Shown: positions 9,831-18,830 of the stretch, in pieces
Numbering within the stretch: position 1 is the first letter of the stretch
Layout: each line of letters opens with the position of its first letter
NCBI GenBank assembly: GCA_900113385.1
Contig: FOPE01000014.1
Location: 1 to 64,000, forward strand
Reading direction: 5' to 3'
Source: Lachnospiraceae bacterium C7
Lineage (GTDB): Bacteria > Bacillota > Clostridia > Lachnospirales > Lachnospiraceae
Length of the DNA stretch: 64,000 bases
The notes under the pieces: model-generated
What the model saw: only the letters and a program-made list of their open reading frames with translations
Told to the model about the DNA's origin: nothing
Databases searched by the model: none
Translations under genes and position numbers: made by a program

Positions 9831-10589
9831 TCACTCCAAAAAACCATCAATTGCTTGAAGTACTGGAACTGTGTAGCGCTCATCTCCAAACAGCCATTGC
9901 TCATGATTCATGTCAAATTCTTTGATTTCTGGGTTTTTAAAGTGCTTCTTGTAACGTTTTAAATACTTAGGCCCCATTTTGCTAGCATAAATAAAATGAA
10001 CTTTCGTATTATCAACTTCAATTTCGTTTTCTAAGTGTGTTAATAAATCTGTTTGAAATTCATTTTTTATTGATTCTATACTATACTTTGATAGGCCTGT
10101 GACAAAAGCATCTGCCGTGGATTCTTCCATCATAAATTCCTTCATTAGTTTGGATTTTGTTTTTTGTTTCCTTTTATCATTTTTAATAAAGCTTTTTATC
10201 ATGGCCGACATTATAACTGTTTCTACTTTTGCTTGAATCTTTCCTGTTTGATCTAAGTCTGGGCTTCCAAAAATTCCATGGTCGATGTGAATCCTTTGCC
10301 GTTGAATCATTTGTCCCACAAAACTTGCTCCAAGAGAAGACCCTATAGCTGCATCTAACTTTCCATCAAAGTTTTTTATAATGTAATTTTCTATTTTTTC
10401 CGTAATTGTTTGCATATCTGAATATGTACTTTTACTACCATCAAAGCCATCATAGTTAACACATATTAAATAATATTTTTCAGATAATTTTGGGATTACC
10501 TTTGCAAAATTCGTTTGCCAGTTACAACATGTTCCTGGTAAAAGCATAATTGTTTTTCCTTTTTCATTTCCTTTTTCTACAAATTCCAT
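9831..10589 (-). CDS. Alpha/beta hydrolase
   Basis: This 252-residue single-domain hydrolase has the oxyanion-side LLPGTCCNW segment near residue 17, a nucleophile elbow GSSLGAS near residue 84, and a candidate catalytic His in the C-terminal DMNHEQWLF. There is no signal peptide, so it is cytoplasmic. Substrate is unknown. It is flanked on both sides by tandem repeats and is not in an obvious operon. Confidence 0.75.
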   Translation of the reverse strand: MEFVEKGNEKGKTIMLLPGTCCNWQTNFAKVIPKLSEKYYLICVNYDGFDGSKSTYSDMQTITEKIENYIIKNFDGKLDAAIGSSLGASFVGQMIQRQRIHIDHGIFGSPDLDQTGKIQAKVETVIMSAMIKSFIKNDKRKQKTKSKLMKEFMMEESTADAFVTGLSKYSIESIKNEFQTDLLTHLENEIEVDNTKVHFIYASKMGPKYLKRYKKHFKNPEIKEFDMNHEQWLFGDERYTVPVLQAIDGFLE

Positions 10590-10939
10590 TTTATATTCTC
10601 CTATTTAATTTATTCCAATTTGTTTTACTGATTTTAATTAAATTGAACTGGCTAGTCGGTGGGACTGATGAACTGTTTAATTTGATGCGTTGGGTGTAAC
10701 TGAGCGGATGGAATGGATTTGGTCGGAACTGCACTGAGTGGAGAGGCCTCCCAGCTAAATTGGAGAGCTGGGAATTTAATTGTTTTATCCGAGCGCAGTA
10801 GTTGCGTTGAACTGCCCGGACGAAATAGTTACGTTGAACTGCTCGGACGAAATAGTTGCGTTGAACTGCCCGGACGAGATAGTTACGTTGTTTTGTCCGA
10901 TATTATATATAATTATGTGCTTCTATATAATTATATCCT
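10590..10939. repeat. Gene-free stretch with a 27-bp tandem repeat
   Basis: Units of 27 bp (AGTTGCGTTGAACTGCCCGG plus ACGAAAT) begin at about 10800, 10827, 10854 and 10881, the last partial. The plus-strand frame across this region is composed of repeat translation and is not proposed as a gene. Confidence 0.85.
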
Positions 10940-12130
10940 CTACCAAATCAATCTAAATATCTGCTCTACACTAGCTTCTACATTTCTTCTTGCATTGTCT
11001 GGTTTCATTGCTTCTTCTAAGGTTGTTACCCCTCGAACTATTGGGAAAAAAGCATCTATTCCTTCCTTATTGCACGCGCCTGCCTCTGGTGTAACTCCAC
11101 CAGCTATTGCAATAACTTTACAGCCGTACTTTTTAGCAAGTTTTGCAACACCTACTGGGACCTTTCCCATGGCTGTTTGTCCATCAAGTTGTCCTTCTCC
11201 TGTTACTACAATGTCAGCATCTTTAAGTTCTTTTTCTAATTCAATTGCTCTTAACACAATATCAATTCCTGATTTCAAATTTACATTTTTAAAAAAGGTT
11301 TTAAAAGCAAAGCCTAAACCACCTGCTGCCCCTGCGCCTTCTAATTTATCATAATTACTATTCATTGTTTTATTGGCTACTTCCGCAAAATGAGCAACAT
11401 AACTATCCATTATTTCTTTTTCCTGCTCTTTTACACCTTTTTGTGGACCGAAAACATAAACCGAACCATTTTCTCCGCAAAGAGGATTTTTTACATCACA
11501 AGCTATATTAAAATGACACTGATCTAGCACCTTACTCACATGAGTTGAATCTATTGTTTTTACGTGAGAAAGATTTTCAAACTCGTAGGATAATTCTCTT
11601 CCTTCTTCATCAAAAAATTTATATCCTAATGCTTGAAGCATTCCAAACCCAACTTCAGTTGTGGCACTTCCACCTATTCCAATAATAAATTCACGGCAAC
11701 CTTTTTCAATTGCATCAAGAATTAATTCTCCAAGTCCATAAGTTGTAGCTTTCCATGGGTTTTGTTCTTCCTTTTTAATTAAAGTTATTCCTGAAGATTC
11801 CGCCATTTCTATTACAGCTGTTTTGTCATCTGCAAGTATCCCATATCTTGCCACAACTTTTTTACCATCTGGTCCTGTAACATCAACATCAATAAATTTT
11901 CCACCTAATCCTGATATTAAAGCTTCCGTTGTTCCTTCTCCTCCATCAGCTAAAGGTTTTACTATAATATTCTTGCTGATATCCATTTGTGTGGTCGCAT
12001 TAAATTTCATATCTAAATTACTAACTTCATTATTATGTATGCTGTTTAAAATTCCTTGTTTGCATGCTTTTCCAGCTTCCATAGAAGTCATGCTTCCTTT
12101 AAATGAATCTATTGCAATTATTATTTTCAT
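10940..12130 (-). CDS. Glycerate kinase (GlxK/GarK type)
   Basis: The 396-residue enzyme phosphorylates D-glycerate with ATP to phosphoglycerate. It shows the family N-terminus MKIIIAIDSFKGSMTS, the glycine-rich GIGGSATTEVGFGMLQALG and the conserved VVTGEGQLDGQTAMGK and AIAGGVTPE. The ATG at 12130 starts the conserved sequence; an in-frame TTG at 12184 would add 18 unconserved residues. It lies 43 bp downstream of the PPC-domain gene, on the same strand, as a likely two-gene operon. Confidence 0.92.
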   Translation of the reverse strand: MKIIIAIDSFKGSMTSMEAGKACKQGILNSIHNNEVSNLDMKFNATTQMDISKNIIVKPLADGGEGTTEALISGLGGKFIDVDVTGPDGKKVVARYGILADDKTAVIEMAESSGITLIKKEEQNPWKATTYGLGELILDAIEKGCREFIIGIGGSATTEVGFGMLQALGYKFFDEEGRELSYEFENLSHVKTIDSTHVSKVLDQCHFNIACDVKNPLCGENGSVYVFGPQKGVKEQEKEIMDSYVAHFAEVANKTMNSNYDKLEGAGAAGGLGFAFKTFFKNVNLKSGIDIVLRAIELEKELKDADIVVTGEGQLDGQTAMGKVPVGVAKLAKKYGCKVIAIAGGVTPEAGACNKEGIDAFFPIVRGVTTLEEAMKPDNARRNVEASVEQIFRLIW

Positions 12131-12173
12131 AGTTTTATTCTCTACCTTTTTACTACCTTTCTCTTTAAATTTA

Positions 12174-12593
12174 TTAGAATTCAAATAAATTTAATCCTGT
12201 TATATCGTCTTCTTTTCTGCCTATTTCTGTATCATATTCTGTTATGAAAATTTCTGCCGTAGCTGCAACAGTACATTCTACCAAATGTCCTCCTCGAGCT
12301 ATTGTATCTTGATCACATACTGTAATGTGACAATGAAGGTACACTTCCCCATCTTTTCTTGAAATATTTCCTATTAAAGATGAAATTTCCATAGGCATAT
12401 TTAATTCTTTTTTGTGGAACTGCTTTTCACCAACATTGTATAATCCAATTATTGCATGATCTGCTGCTCCTAAACCTACTATACTTCCTGCTTTTATGTT
12501 TTCTTTTTCACATAATTCTGTGATTTTTTCGATTATTTCTTCTCCTTTATCCACTCTAAGTGCATATCCGTTTTCTACTTTCGTATATTCCAT
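12174..12593 (-). CDS. PPC/DUF296-domain protein
   Basis: The 139-residue protein matches the PPC (DUF296) family, found alone in bacteria and fused to AT-hooks in plants. Seen are the GSIVGLGAADHAIIGLY segment near residue 37 and the probable metal-site motif LHCHITVCDQDTIARGGHL. Bacterial members form trimers, and their role is poorly defined. It is directly upstream of glycerate kinase, so the pair may act in one pathway, although no biochemical link is visible. Confidence 0.85.
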   Translation of the reverse strand: MEYTKVENGYALRVDKGEEIIEKITELCEKENIKAGSIVGLGAADHAIIGLYNVGEKQFHKKELNMPMEISSLIGNISRKDGEVYLHCHITVCDQDTIARGGHLVECTVAATAEIFITEYDTEIGRKEDDITGLNLFEF

Positions 12594-12705
12594 TTTTTTC
12601 CTCCATAAAAAATTAATTTAAATATATGATTCTAATTATGTAATCTTGATTATTAACTCTATTATTATCTGCAATTATAAATTACACAATTTACATGATA
12701 CATAA

Positions 12706-12885
12706 TTATAAAATCATAACAAAAGTTCCTGCTGTTATAAGTATACAACCAATTAAAGATTTCATTGTGAAATTTTCATGTAAAAATACAAACGCAAGAA
12801 CAAATGTTATTACTACGCTCAATTTATCTATAGCGACAACTTTTGAAACTTCTCCCATTTGCAAGGCTTTGTAATAGCATAACTA
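12706..12885 (-). pseudogene. Remnant of an EamA/DMT-family transporter (C-terminus only)
   Basis: An open frame of about 57 codons reads CYYKALQMGEVSKVVAID, then a terminal helix pair ending AGTFVMIL and a stop at 12706. This is the end of small EamA-type drug/metabolite transporters, normally about 140 residues. A TAG just upstream and the adjoining terminator hairpin show the rest is gone. Confidence 0.7.
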
Positions 12886-12898
12886 TATTTTTCTAAAA

Positions 12899-12966
12899 TT
12901 AAAAAGCGGGGACTTCTAAATATATTCCAAGTTTTGAAATGTATTTCAGAAGTGCTCCCGCATTAT
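12899..12966 (-). terminator. Intrinsic terminator after the esterase gene
   Basis: A long hairpin (GCGGG and CTTCT blocks paired with AGAAG and CCCGC) ends in CTTTTTAATTTT on the minus strand, 110 bp beyond the esterase stop. Confidence 0.7.
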
Positions 12967-13077
12967 TTTTGCCGTTCACCTTGCACCTAGGATTGTACTC
13001 ACACTAGTATTAACTTTAGATATTTACGACGATTTTCTTTAAAAATTTTAGATGTTTTCTCTGGTTTATTGTAAAAA

Positions 13078-14067
13078 TTACTGAACCTCTACCATAAATT
13101 GAATTGCTCTTTCTGGCCATCCTTCTACATCTGTGCCTGTTCCATCTCCAAAACCATGTCTTGCATTTTTGCCTTCTTCGAGTTTTGCAGGTACTCCTGA
13201 TTCTTCTAGAAGATCTCTCAACATTTCTGAATTTCTTGGTGGAACTAGTCCATCATTACTTCCACAAACTATGTAACATGGTGGATATTCTTTATTCACA
13301 TGCTCTACAACATTATAATCATCTAGCATTTCTTTATAGTTTTCTCCAAACATTGGATAAACTAAACCGCCATGTTCATCTCTTTTTGCTTCTGTTTTTA
13401 AATCTACAAATGTATAAATTGGGAACATGCAAATAGGCTCAGGAACATTATGTTTCCTATATCCGATTTCTGGAACGCCCCAGTTACAAATTAGGTTTGC
13501 TCCTGCGCTCCATCCACCAATTGCATATTTTCCTTTGGCTATTTTAAGTTGTTTTGCATGAGCCTCAAGCCACTGAATTGCTGCTCCTACATCATCTAAT
13601 GCTTTTGGCGCTACACCTATACTTCCTACTCTGTATGTCATCAAAAATACCTGATAACCTGCATCTAAAAAGTGTCTAGCTGTTGGAAGTGATTCAACCA
13701 TTGTGGCTATTGTTTGATAGGCGCCTCCTGCACAAAGCACTACATATGGCTTATTTTCATCAATTGTTTTTGGCATCAAGTGAATAAGATTTACCTCTTT
13801 TTTTAATGGATCATCTGTTGCTTCATTGCTATCATAAATAAAATATTGTTTTTGGCGTCCGTCTTTAATCAATTGAAGCAAATTATTGATTCCTTGCACC
13901 ATTCCTTCTGGACTCCATCCCATTTCAGCTACAGATTCTAATTTTGTATTTTCTACATCTGGAGCACTATCGTCTCCTTCTGTTACAAACATAAGATATT
14001 TTGAAATTTCCTTAAGTTCAGGGAGTTTAAAAATCTCTCCCATTGTTGTTTCCTTTGTTACCATCAT
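13078..14067 (-). CDS. Alpha/beta hydrolase, esterase/lipase (HSL/BD-FAE-like)
   Basis: The 329-residue cytoplasmic esterase has an AGGAY oxyanion motif (variant of HGG), a GGWSAGAN nucleophile elbow, Asp in GSNDGLVPP and His in ARHGFGDG, which form a full triad. An N-terminal helical extension of about 100 residues precedes the core. Its substrate is unknown; acetyl or feruloyl sugar esters are typical for relatives. ATG at 14067 or the next codon at 14064, both after an AGGAGGAAAA site. Confidence 0.85.
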   Translation of the reverse strand: MMVTKETTMGEIFKLPELKEISKYLMFVTEGDDSAPDVENTKLESVAEMGWSPEGMVQGINNLLQLIKDGRQKQYFIYDSNEATDDPLKKEVNLIHLMPKTIDENKPYVVLCAGGAYQTIATMVESLPTARHFLDAGYQVFLMTYRVGSIGVAPKALDDVGAAIQWLEAHAKQLKIAKGKYAIGGWSAGANLICNWGVPEIGYRKHNVPEPICMFPIYTFVDLKTEAKRDEHGGLVYPMFGENYKEMLDDYNVVEHVNKEYPPCYIVCGSNDGLVPPRNSEMLRDLLEESGVPAKLEEGKNARHGFGDGTGTDVEGWPERAIQFMVEVQ

Positions 14068-14245
14068 TTTTCCTCCTATTGTTTGCTAGGTTTACCTTAA
14101 TATTACCTTTATTTCTTCTTTATATTAATGATAATCAAAAACATTTGTGTTTGCAAGAACCTGCGCCTGTATAATTTTAAGGGATAAACGACATATTTTT
14201 ATAAATTTGATTTTAAACTTCTACTTTTTCAAATTTATAAATATA

Positions 14246-14962
14246 TTAAAAATCTTTTTGGTTCATTAAAATATATGAAATTGCAACTAAAATAACATTA
14301 TAGATTACAATTCCTATTCCTATGTAAATATAATCTGAATTTTTCAACACATCTTGGCTTAATTTAAGCATATATGATGTGTACCAAATTTCATCTATTT
14401 TTTTTAGCTTAAGTATTTTTTCTGCAACAAGCAAGGCTACTGGAATAATGCTTGGTAAAAAAATTGTAGCTGCAATTGCAGCACCTTTAGACTGAAACAA
14501 AACAGAGAAGACTATTGCTATATTTATAATAATCATAAATACTAGCATTTCAAAAACTAAATTGGCAATGCCCTTACCTGTTAAATCAGAATAATCTACG
14601 CCTTTTATTTTTCCATACACGCCTCCAACTAAAAGAGAAACTACTGACATCATAATCATATACAAATTACTCATTATTATTTTAGAAATCAAAATATTTT
14701 TTCGTGTATATCCTCTACCTACCATGATTTTCATGCTTCCCATTTCCATTTCACTACAAAACAAAATAGGAACTAACACTGCTATAATTGTTTCAAGCAT
14801 GTTGCCTGGCAAGATTCCAATCAAATAACTTTGACCTGGTGCATTGTTGGAACATGAAAGATAACCGTTAATTAGTGTCATTCCAACAGCTATTATTGTG
14901 CAAATATAAATTGCTTTTGTTGAAAAAGTTTTCTTAAATTCGTATCTAATTAAGTTGCTCAT
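14246..14962 (-). CDS. ABC-2 type transporter permease
   Basis: The 238-residue protein has six predicted membrane helices and the RYEFKKTF N-terminus typical of BcrB/ABC2-type permeases. It begins 3 bp after the stop of the ATPase gene and is surely co-transcribed with it. Substrate is unknown; relatives export antimicrobial peptides or give resistance to them. Confidence 0.85.
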   Translation of the reverse strand: MSNLIRYEFKKTFSTKAIYICTIIAVGMTLINGYLSCSNNAPGQSYLIGILPGNMLETIIAVLVPILFCSEMEMGSMKIMVGRGYTRKNILISKIIMSNLYMIMMSVVSLLVGGVYGKIKGVDYSDLTGKGIANLVFEMLVFMIIINIAIVFSVLFQSKGAAIAATIFLPSIIPVALLVAEKILKLKKIDEIWYTSYMLKLSQDVLKNSDYIYIGIGIVIYNVILVAISYILMNQKDF

Positions 14963-14964
14963 TT

Positions 14965-15876
14965 TTAACCTACTTTCTTTATAAAATAATCTTCTAGACT
15001 TTGTGATTTGTTATATAATTTATTAACTTCTATTCCATTATCTACAAGTATTTTATTATATTTACTTATGTCTTCATCATGATTTACTATTACAATTTCT
15101 GATTCTGTAAGTCTAATATCTTTTTCTTCTACAAACTGGCTTAAAACACTGTAAGCTTGTTGATTACTTTTAGTTCCAATAATCATTTTTTTCTCACAGT
15201 CTTCTTTTAATTCCTCTGCTGTAATTTCTTCGATAAGTCTTCCATTATCAATAAATCCGTACTTTGTAGCGATTTTGCCAAGTTCATCTAGCAAGTGACT
15301 AGATACTAAAAAAGTAACACCCTCTTCTTTATTTAATTTTAATATCAAATCTCTCACTTCTTTGATTCCTGCTGGATCTAATCCATTAATAGGCTCATCT
15401 AAGATTAAGAATTTTGGATTTCCTAACATTGCAATGGCTATTCCAAGTCTTTGTCTCATTCCTAATGAAAATTTCTTGGCTTTTCTCTTTCCAACATTTG
15501 CTAAACCTACCACTTCTAAAATGTGATCTATCTCTTCTTTTGTGCCACCATATAATTTAGAAAATATCTCTAAATTTTTTCTAGCGCTCATTCCGCCTAT
15601 AATTGATGGATTCTCAATTAATGCTCCAACTTTTCTTAAATTATTAATATCATCGCTATCAAAAAATTGGATTGTTCCAGATGTTGCTTTAACCATCCCT
15701 AGGCAAGTTTTCATAAATGTAGTTTTACCTGCGCCATTTTTTCCAATCAAGCCATAAATTTCTCCTTTGTTGATTGTTATTGACACATCATCTAAACTCT
15801 TTTTCATACCGTAATGTTTAGATAAATGCTCTGCCTTTAACACCACATTTGCCTTTTCGATTTCTTTCTGTCCCAT
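14965..15876 (-). CDS. ABC transporter ATP-binding protein (BcrA-like)
   Basis: The 303-residue ATPase has Walker A GKNGAGKTT near residue 43, signature FSLGMRQRLG, Walker B FLILDEP and the H-loop SSHLL. The final 80 residues form the accessory domain usual in BcrA-type exporters. It pairs with the adjoining permease. A direct-repeat LytTR-like operator lies 98 bp upstream, suggesting control by one of the two LytTR regulators in the window. Confidence 0.9.
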   Translation of the reverse strand: MGQKEIEKANVVLKAEHLSKHYGMKKSLDDVSITINKGEIYGLIGKNGAGKTTFMKTCLGMVKATSGTIQFFDSDDINNLRKVGALIENPSIIGGMSARKNLEIFSKLYGGTKEEIDHILEVVGLANVGKRKAKKFSLGMRQRLGIAIAMLGNPKFLILDEPINGLDPAGIKEVRDLILKLNKEEGVTFLVSSHLLDELGKIATKYGFIDNGRLIEEITAEELKEDCEKKMIIGTKSNQQAYSVLSQFVEEKDIRLTESEIVIVNHDEDISKYNKILVDNGIEVNKLYNKSQSLEDYFIKKVG

Positions 15877-15973
15877 AAATTTACCTCTCTAAATATTATA
15901 GTATTTTTATTTTATTCTCTATTGCTATATATCTTCTCTATTTTATCAATTTATTTAAATTTTTTAAAATTTT

Positions 15974-16003
15974 TGTAACGAAGCTTTTGTTTTTGTAATG
16001 AAA
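15974..16003. promoter_or_regulatory. Candidate LytTR operator, site 1
   Basis: TGTAACGAAG at 15974 and TGTAATGAAA at 15994 form a direct repeat with 20-bp period, upstream of the ABC ATPase at 15876. The same pattern occurs at 25051 and 25861 near the other LytTR operon. Two helical turns is the usual spacing for LytTR dimers. Confidence 0.55.
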
Positions 16004-16044
16004 TCTATACGTTTAAAAAAATTAGTCTTTTTTCTTTTTAAAAC

Positions 16045-16088
16045 AAAAAGTCCGAAACCCGTGTATTTACCCGTGTTCCGAACTTTTT
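16045..16088 (-). terminator. Intrinsic terminator after the DUF5692 gene
   Basis: AAAAAGTCCG pairs with CGGAACTTTTT-type complement through a GTG/CAC-rich stem with small mismatches; it is followed by T-rich sequence on the minus strand, 30 bp past the stop. Confidence 0.7.
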
Positions 16089-16116
16089 TAACTGTTGTAT
16101 TTACATAAAACTAATT

Positions 16117-17229
16117 TTATCTTTGTGCACGAAGAAGTGCTTCTTCATAATCATGTGTTCCTTTAAAGACTACATTTGAATAAGGATTGCACTTATTTTG
16201 AATTGATTTTTTTATAATAACAGAAATACAAATAAGATTTACACCAAGTGCAAGCATTGCTATCAAACTTTGCATTGAAGGGTCTGCTTTTATTCCAAGA
16301 TTTGAAATAACTTTGCCGACTTCTGCACTTTTACCTTGTCCTGCATTATATAACTCAATTGCTTTATTATAGAGTTTCATTGTTGTAACTCCTGATTGCT
16401 CTGCTCCGCCATATATACGTGGAAGTGCCGCTGCAAAAGTTCCCTTAAGCTGGAATAGTGGTACTACTTGAGCCCACATGCACCATATTGCAAGGGTATT
16501 TGCTCGATTTTGAATCCATGCTCCTTTGTTCCAAAGTGCATTTGCAAATGTTGGTGCAAGAAGAAGTGCTACTCCACAATACCATGAATGTGTTGGAAGG
16601 TTAAGATATGTATATTCAAAATTCCATACATCATATGCTACAATGAACCATATTGTCATATCTGGCCACAACATATCTGCGTGATTTTTATCCTTTGAAC
16701 TATAAAGATAAACGCAACCTGTCATACAGAAAATGTTAATAAGACCTGCAAGTGCATTAACAACATTCCACCAACCGCCGTATATAAATACGCCTTCATT
16801 GGATGCCCACCAAGCTCCTGATAAATTTCCAGCGATTTTATATGCTGCAAGCGCAGATTCAATATCTGATACATTTGCGATCATAATATTTGCCGAAACT
16901 ATAAACCAAGGCCACCAAGCGAACCATTTTTCTTTTCCTATACTCCATTTGTATTTAATCATCATAAAACCTACACAGCCAATATCTGCTGCATACAGTT
17001 TAAAATAATGGAACCAACCATCCATATATGCCATTGTTGGATTAGAAGAACCACCAAGCATATTACAGTGAATTGCAATAAAATAAATCGTTAATATAGA
17101 CGGAATAATTACGAAAACTATCATGCCTCCTAATTTACTACGACGTCCAATTTCATTAACAACAATCAGACCTATAAATACTAAAAACCATCCGATTACT
17201 TGCCATAAGCTATTGATTTGAAAAATCAT
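16117..17229 (-). CDS. DUF5692 family multi-pass membrane protein
   Basis: The 370-residue protein has about nine hydrophobic helices and begins with SLWQVIGWFLVFIGLIVVNE, which I recognise as DUF5692. Conserved Trp/His-rich stretches such as GWWNVVNALAGL and LPTHSWYCG stand out. Function is unknown; it is described as a membrane protein in gut Clostridia. A GGGAGG ribosome site precedes the ATG. It lies 208 bp downstream of the LytTR gene and has its own terminator. Confidence 0.7.
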   Translation of the reverse strand: MIFQINSLWQVIGWFLVFIGLIVVNEIGRRSKLGGMIVFVIIPSILTIYFIAIHCNMLGGSSNPTMAYMDGWFHYFKLYAADIGCVGFMMIKYKWSIGKEKWFAWWPWFIVSANIMIANVSDIESALAAYKIAGNLSGAWWASNEGVFIYGGWWNVVNALAGLINIFCMTGCVYLYSSKDKNHADMLWPDMTIWFIVAYDVWNFEYTYLNLPTHSWYCGVALLLAPTFANALWNKGAWIQNRANTLAIWCMWAQVVPLFQLKGTFAAALPRIYGGAEQSGVTTMKLYNKAIELYNAGQGKSAEVGKVISNLGIKADPSMQSLIAMLALGVNLICISVIIKKSIQNKCNPYSNVVFKGTHDYEEALLRAQR

Positions 17230-17436
17230 AAGCTGCCTCCCTTTAATTTATTAATTATAAAAACCTAGCATTTCATATGCTGGGATTTTACCTTGATGTT
17301 TATGCCAGTATTTCCCAATACTTTACTATATAGTTATATCAAAATTTAATAAATTAGGGTAGTCCTTATGATATTTTTTTTCAAAAATAGATTGTCTATT
17401 TTTATTTCGAAATGTTTTTTCACGCTAGGTTTATCG

Positions 17437-18123
17437 CTACTCCTCTATAATATGTCCATTAAAAAATTTTGCTCCTCGCGGTATTTTTTTCCCTGATTTG
17501 AGTATTATCAACTTCTTATTACTATTTTTGATTTGTGAAACATTTACCATATATGACTTATGTACTCTTAAAATTTCCGTTTCTTTAAGTTGTGCTTCTA
17601 ACGTCCCTATATTTTGAGAAATTAAAATTTTTTTCCCATTGTACACTATTTGCGAACATCTTCCTGCCGCTTTTATATATTCAATATTTCTTATATCTAT
17701 TTCCTTTTTCTCCCCATCATAATTTGTATACCTTATTTTGGGGATAAAATCTTCAACCATATACTTTATATTATTTATTGTCCCATCTAAATTGCTATCT
17801 TTTACAATAGGTTTTTTTAAAAATCCCTTTGTCTTCTTTAAAAAACATTCATTCAATCTCTCGTAAGTCCTTGCAATAAAAACTATACACCCTATTTTTT
17901 TTACATTTTCTATCTTTCTTCTAATTTCTTCATTTAAAATTGAGTAATCAATATCCCAAAAAAATATATCTATCTTATCCTCAGAAAGCCTTAGCATCCT
18001 AATTAAATCATCTATCTCTTTAATTCTTATGAACTTAGGTTTTTCACTAGGAATTTTTTCTGTTAGCTTTTCTGTTAATGCCTGTGCTGTCTCTTCATCT
18101 TGAGTGCATATTGCAATCCTCAT
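17437..18123 (-). CDS. LytTR-family response regulator with degenerate receiver
   Basis: The 228-residue protein has a receiver-like N-terminus (about 1-110) with an Asp in FFWDIDYS and Lys in GFLKKPI, but without a clean acidic pocket. A LytTR DNA-binding domain follows (about 125-225; IEYIKAAGRCSQIVY, LRVHKSYMVN). No histidine kinase is nearby, so it may act as an orphan. It is homologous to the regulator at 25061. It sits upstream of DUF5692 and the ABC pair on the same strand. Confidence 0.85.
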   Translation of the reverse strand: MRIAICTQDEETAQALTEKLTEKIPSEKPKFIRIKEIDDLIRMLRLSEDKIDIFFWDIDYSILNEEIRRKIENVKKIGCIVFIARTYERLNECFLKKTKGFLKKPIVKDSNLDGTINNIKYMVEDFIPKIRYTNYDGEKKEIDIRNIEYIKAAGRCSQIVYNGKKILISQNIGTLEAQLKETEILRVHKSYMVNVSQIKNSNKKLIILKSGKKIPRGAKFFNGHIIEE

Positions 18124-18347
18124 GTTGTCTTCTCCTTTTATGCCTTATATTTTTAGGTTATGTGTTCTTTAATCATCTATTAGTTTTTATTATAAACTGA
18201 GAATATCACATTTTCAATATTTTTTATCTAGTGTAGTTTATTTTTATATTTTTAATGTTCCTGATAGGGATTTAGGACTGGGAGTAGACATTTCCTAAAC
18301 TTTTGCCGGGAGCAGAGCTAGGATTTGATGTAATTGAGGTGATTTTA
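18124..18347. other. Intergenic region upstream of the LytTR gene
   Basis: It is AT-rich, with no coding sequence seen. The promoter of the LytTR gene should lie here, but no TGTAAC direct repeat like those at 15974 or 25861 was found. The repeat element A begins at its right edge. Confidence 0.5.
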
Positions 18348-18705
18348 AGCTAGAACACAGCTATTTCACGAAGCCAAGATGCAAAAAGTGGTTAAATTCT
18401 GGGTTTTTGAGCTTTGACTGGAAATTTTACGGGTAAAATCTAAAAAAATCATTTTTTACACGTAAAGTTTTAAGAAAATGGAAACAAAATTAATAGTTTG
18501 AGGAAATAATCATAAGAGTTTGTTAACATTAATAATAAAAGCCCCCGATTTAATTAAAGTTTTTTAATTAAATCAGAGATTTTTGGGAAACTTTATAGTT
18601 TTTTCAAAAAATGTTACGTGTAAATTTGTAAAAAAATTAAATTTACACGTAAAAAATCAAGTTCCACTATAAATTTCATCACAAAAAAATATGTAAAAAG
18701 TTTCC
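18348..18705. mobile_element. MITE-like element, copy A
   Basis: The core 18409-18668 (260 bp) has imperfect terminal inverted repeats ending in GTTCCAC and containing TTTTACACGTAA-type blocks. It aligns base by base with copy B at 21431-21789, including about 60 bp of left flank (AACACAGCTATT...CGAAGCC) and the right flank to GTTTCC. A central hairpin (GATTTAATTAAA stem) extends on the minus-strand RNA by three G-U pairs. There is no coding capacity. Confidence 0.7.
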
Positions 18706-18739
18706 AAATTGGAATTCAAGTCAATTTTTTCTATTTTAT

Positions 18740-18830
18740 CTTTTATTTATTCTGTTTTGCCTGTTATTTTATATTCTACTTTGCCTGCTATTTTATATTC
18801 TGTTTTGCCTGCTATTTTATCTTTTATTTC
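18740..18830. repeat. 24-bp tandem repeat, about 3 copies
   Basis: Units of the form TCTGTTTTGCCTGCTATTTT + ATAT start near 18750, 18774 and 18798. They reach the 3' end of the radical SAM gene. Confidence 0.8.

Larger units (their letters stand above)
12594..13077. other. Intergenic region holding a transporter remnant and a terminator
   Basis: Between the PPC gene and the esterase there is no intact gene. It contains an EamA-type C-terminal fragment and a terminator hairpin, listed separately. Confidence 0.7.

Noticed and set aside
9473-9904. 143-codon minus-strand frame
   Set aside because: It overlaps the hydrolase gene and consists mainly of Pro/His-rich repeat translation.
10713-11354. 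213-codon plus-strand frame
   Set aside because: It is antisense to glycerate kinase and its first half is translation of the 27-bp repeat.
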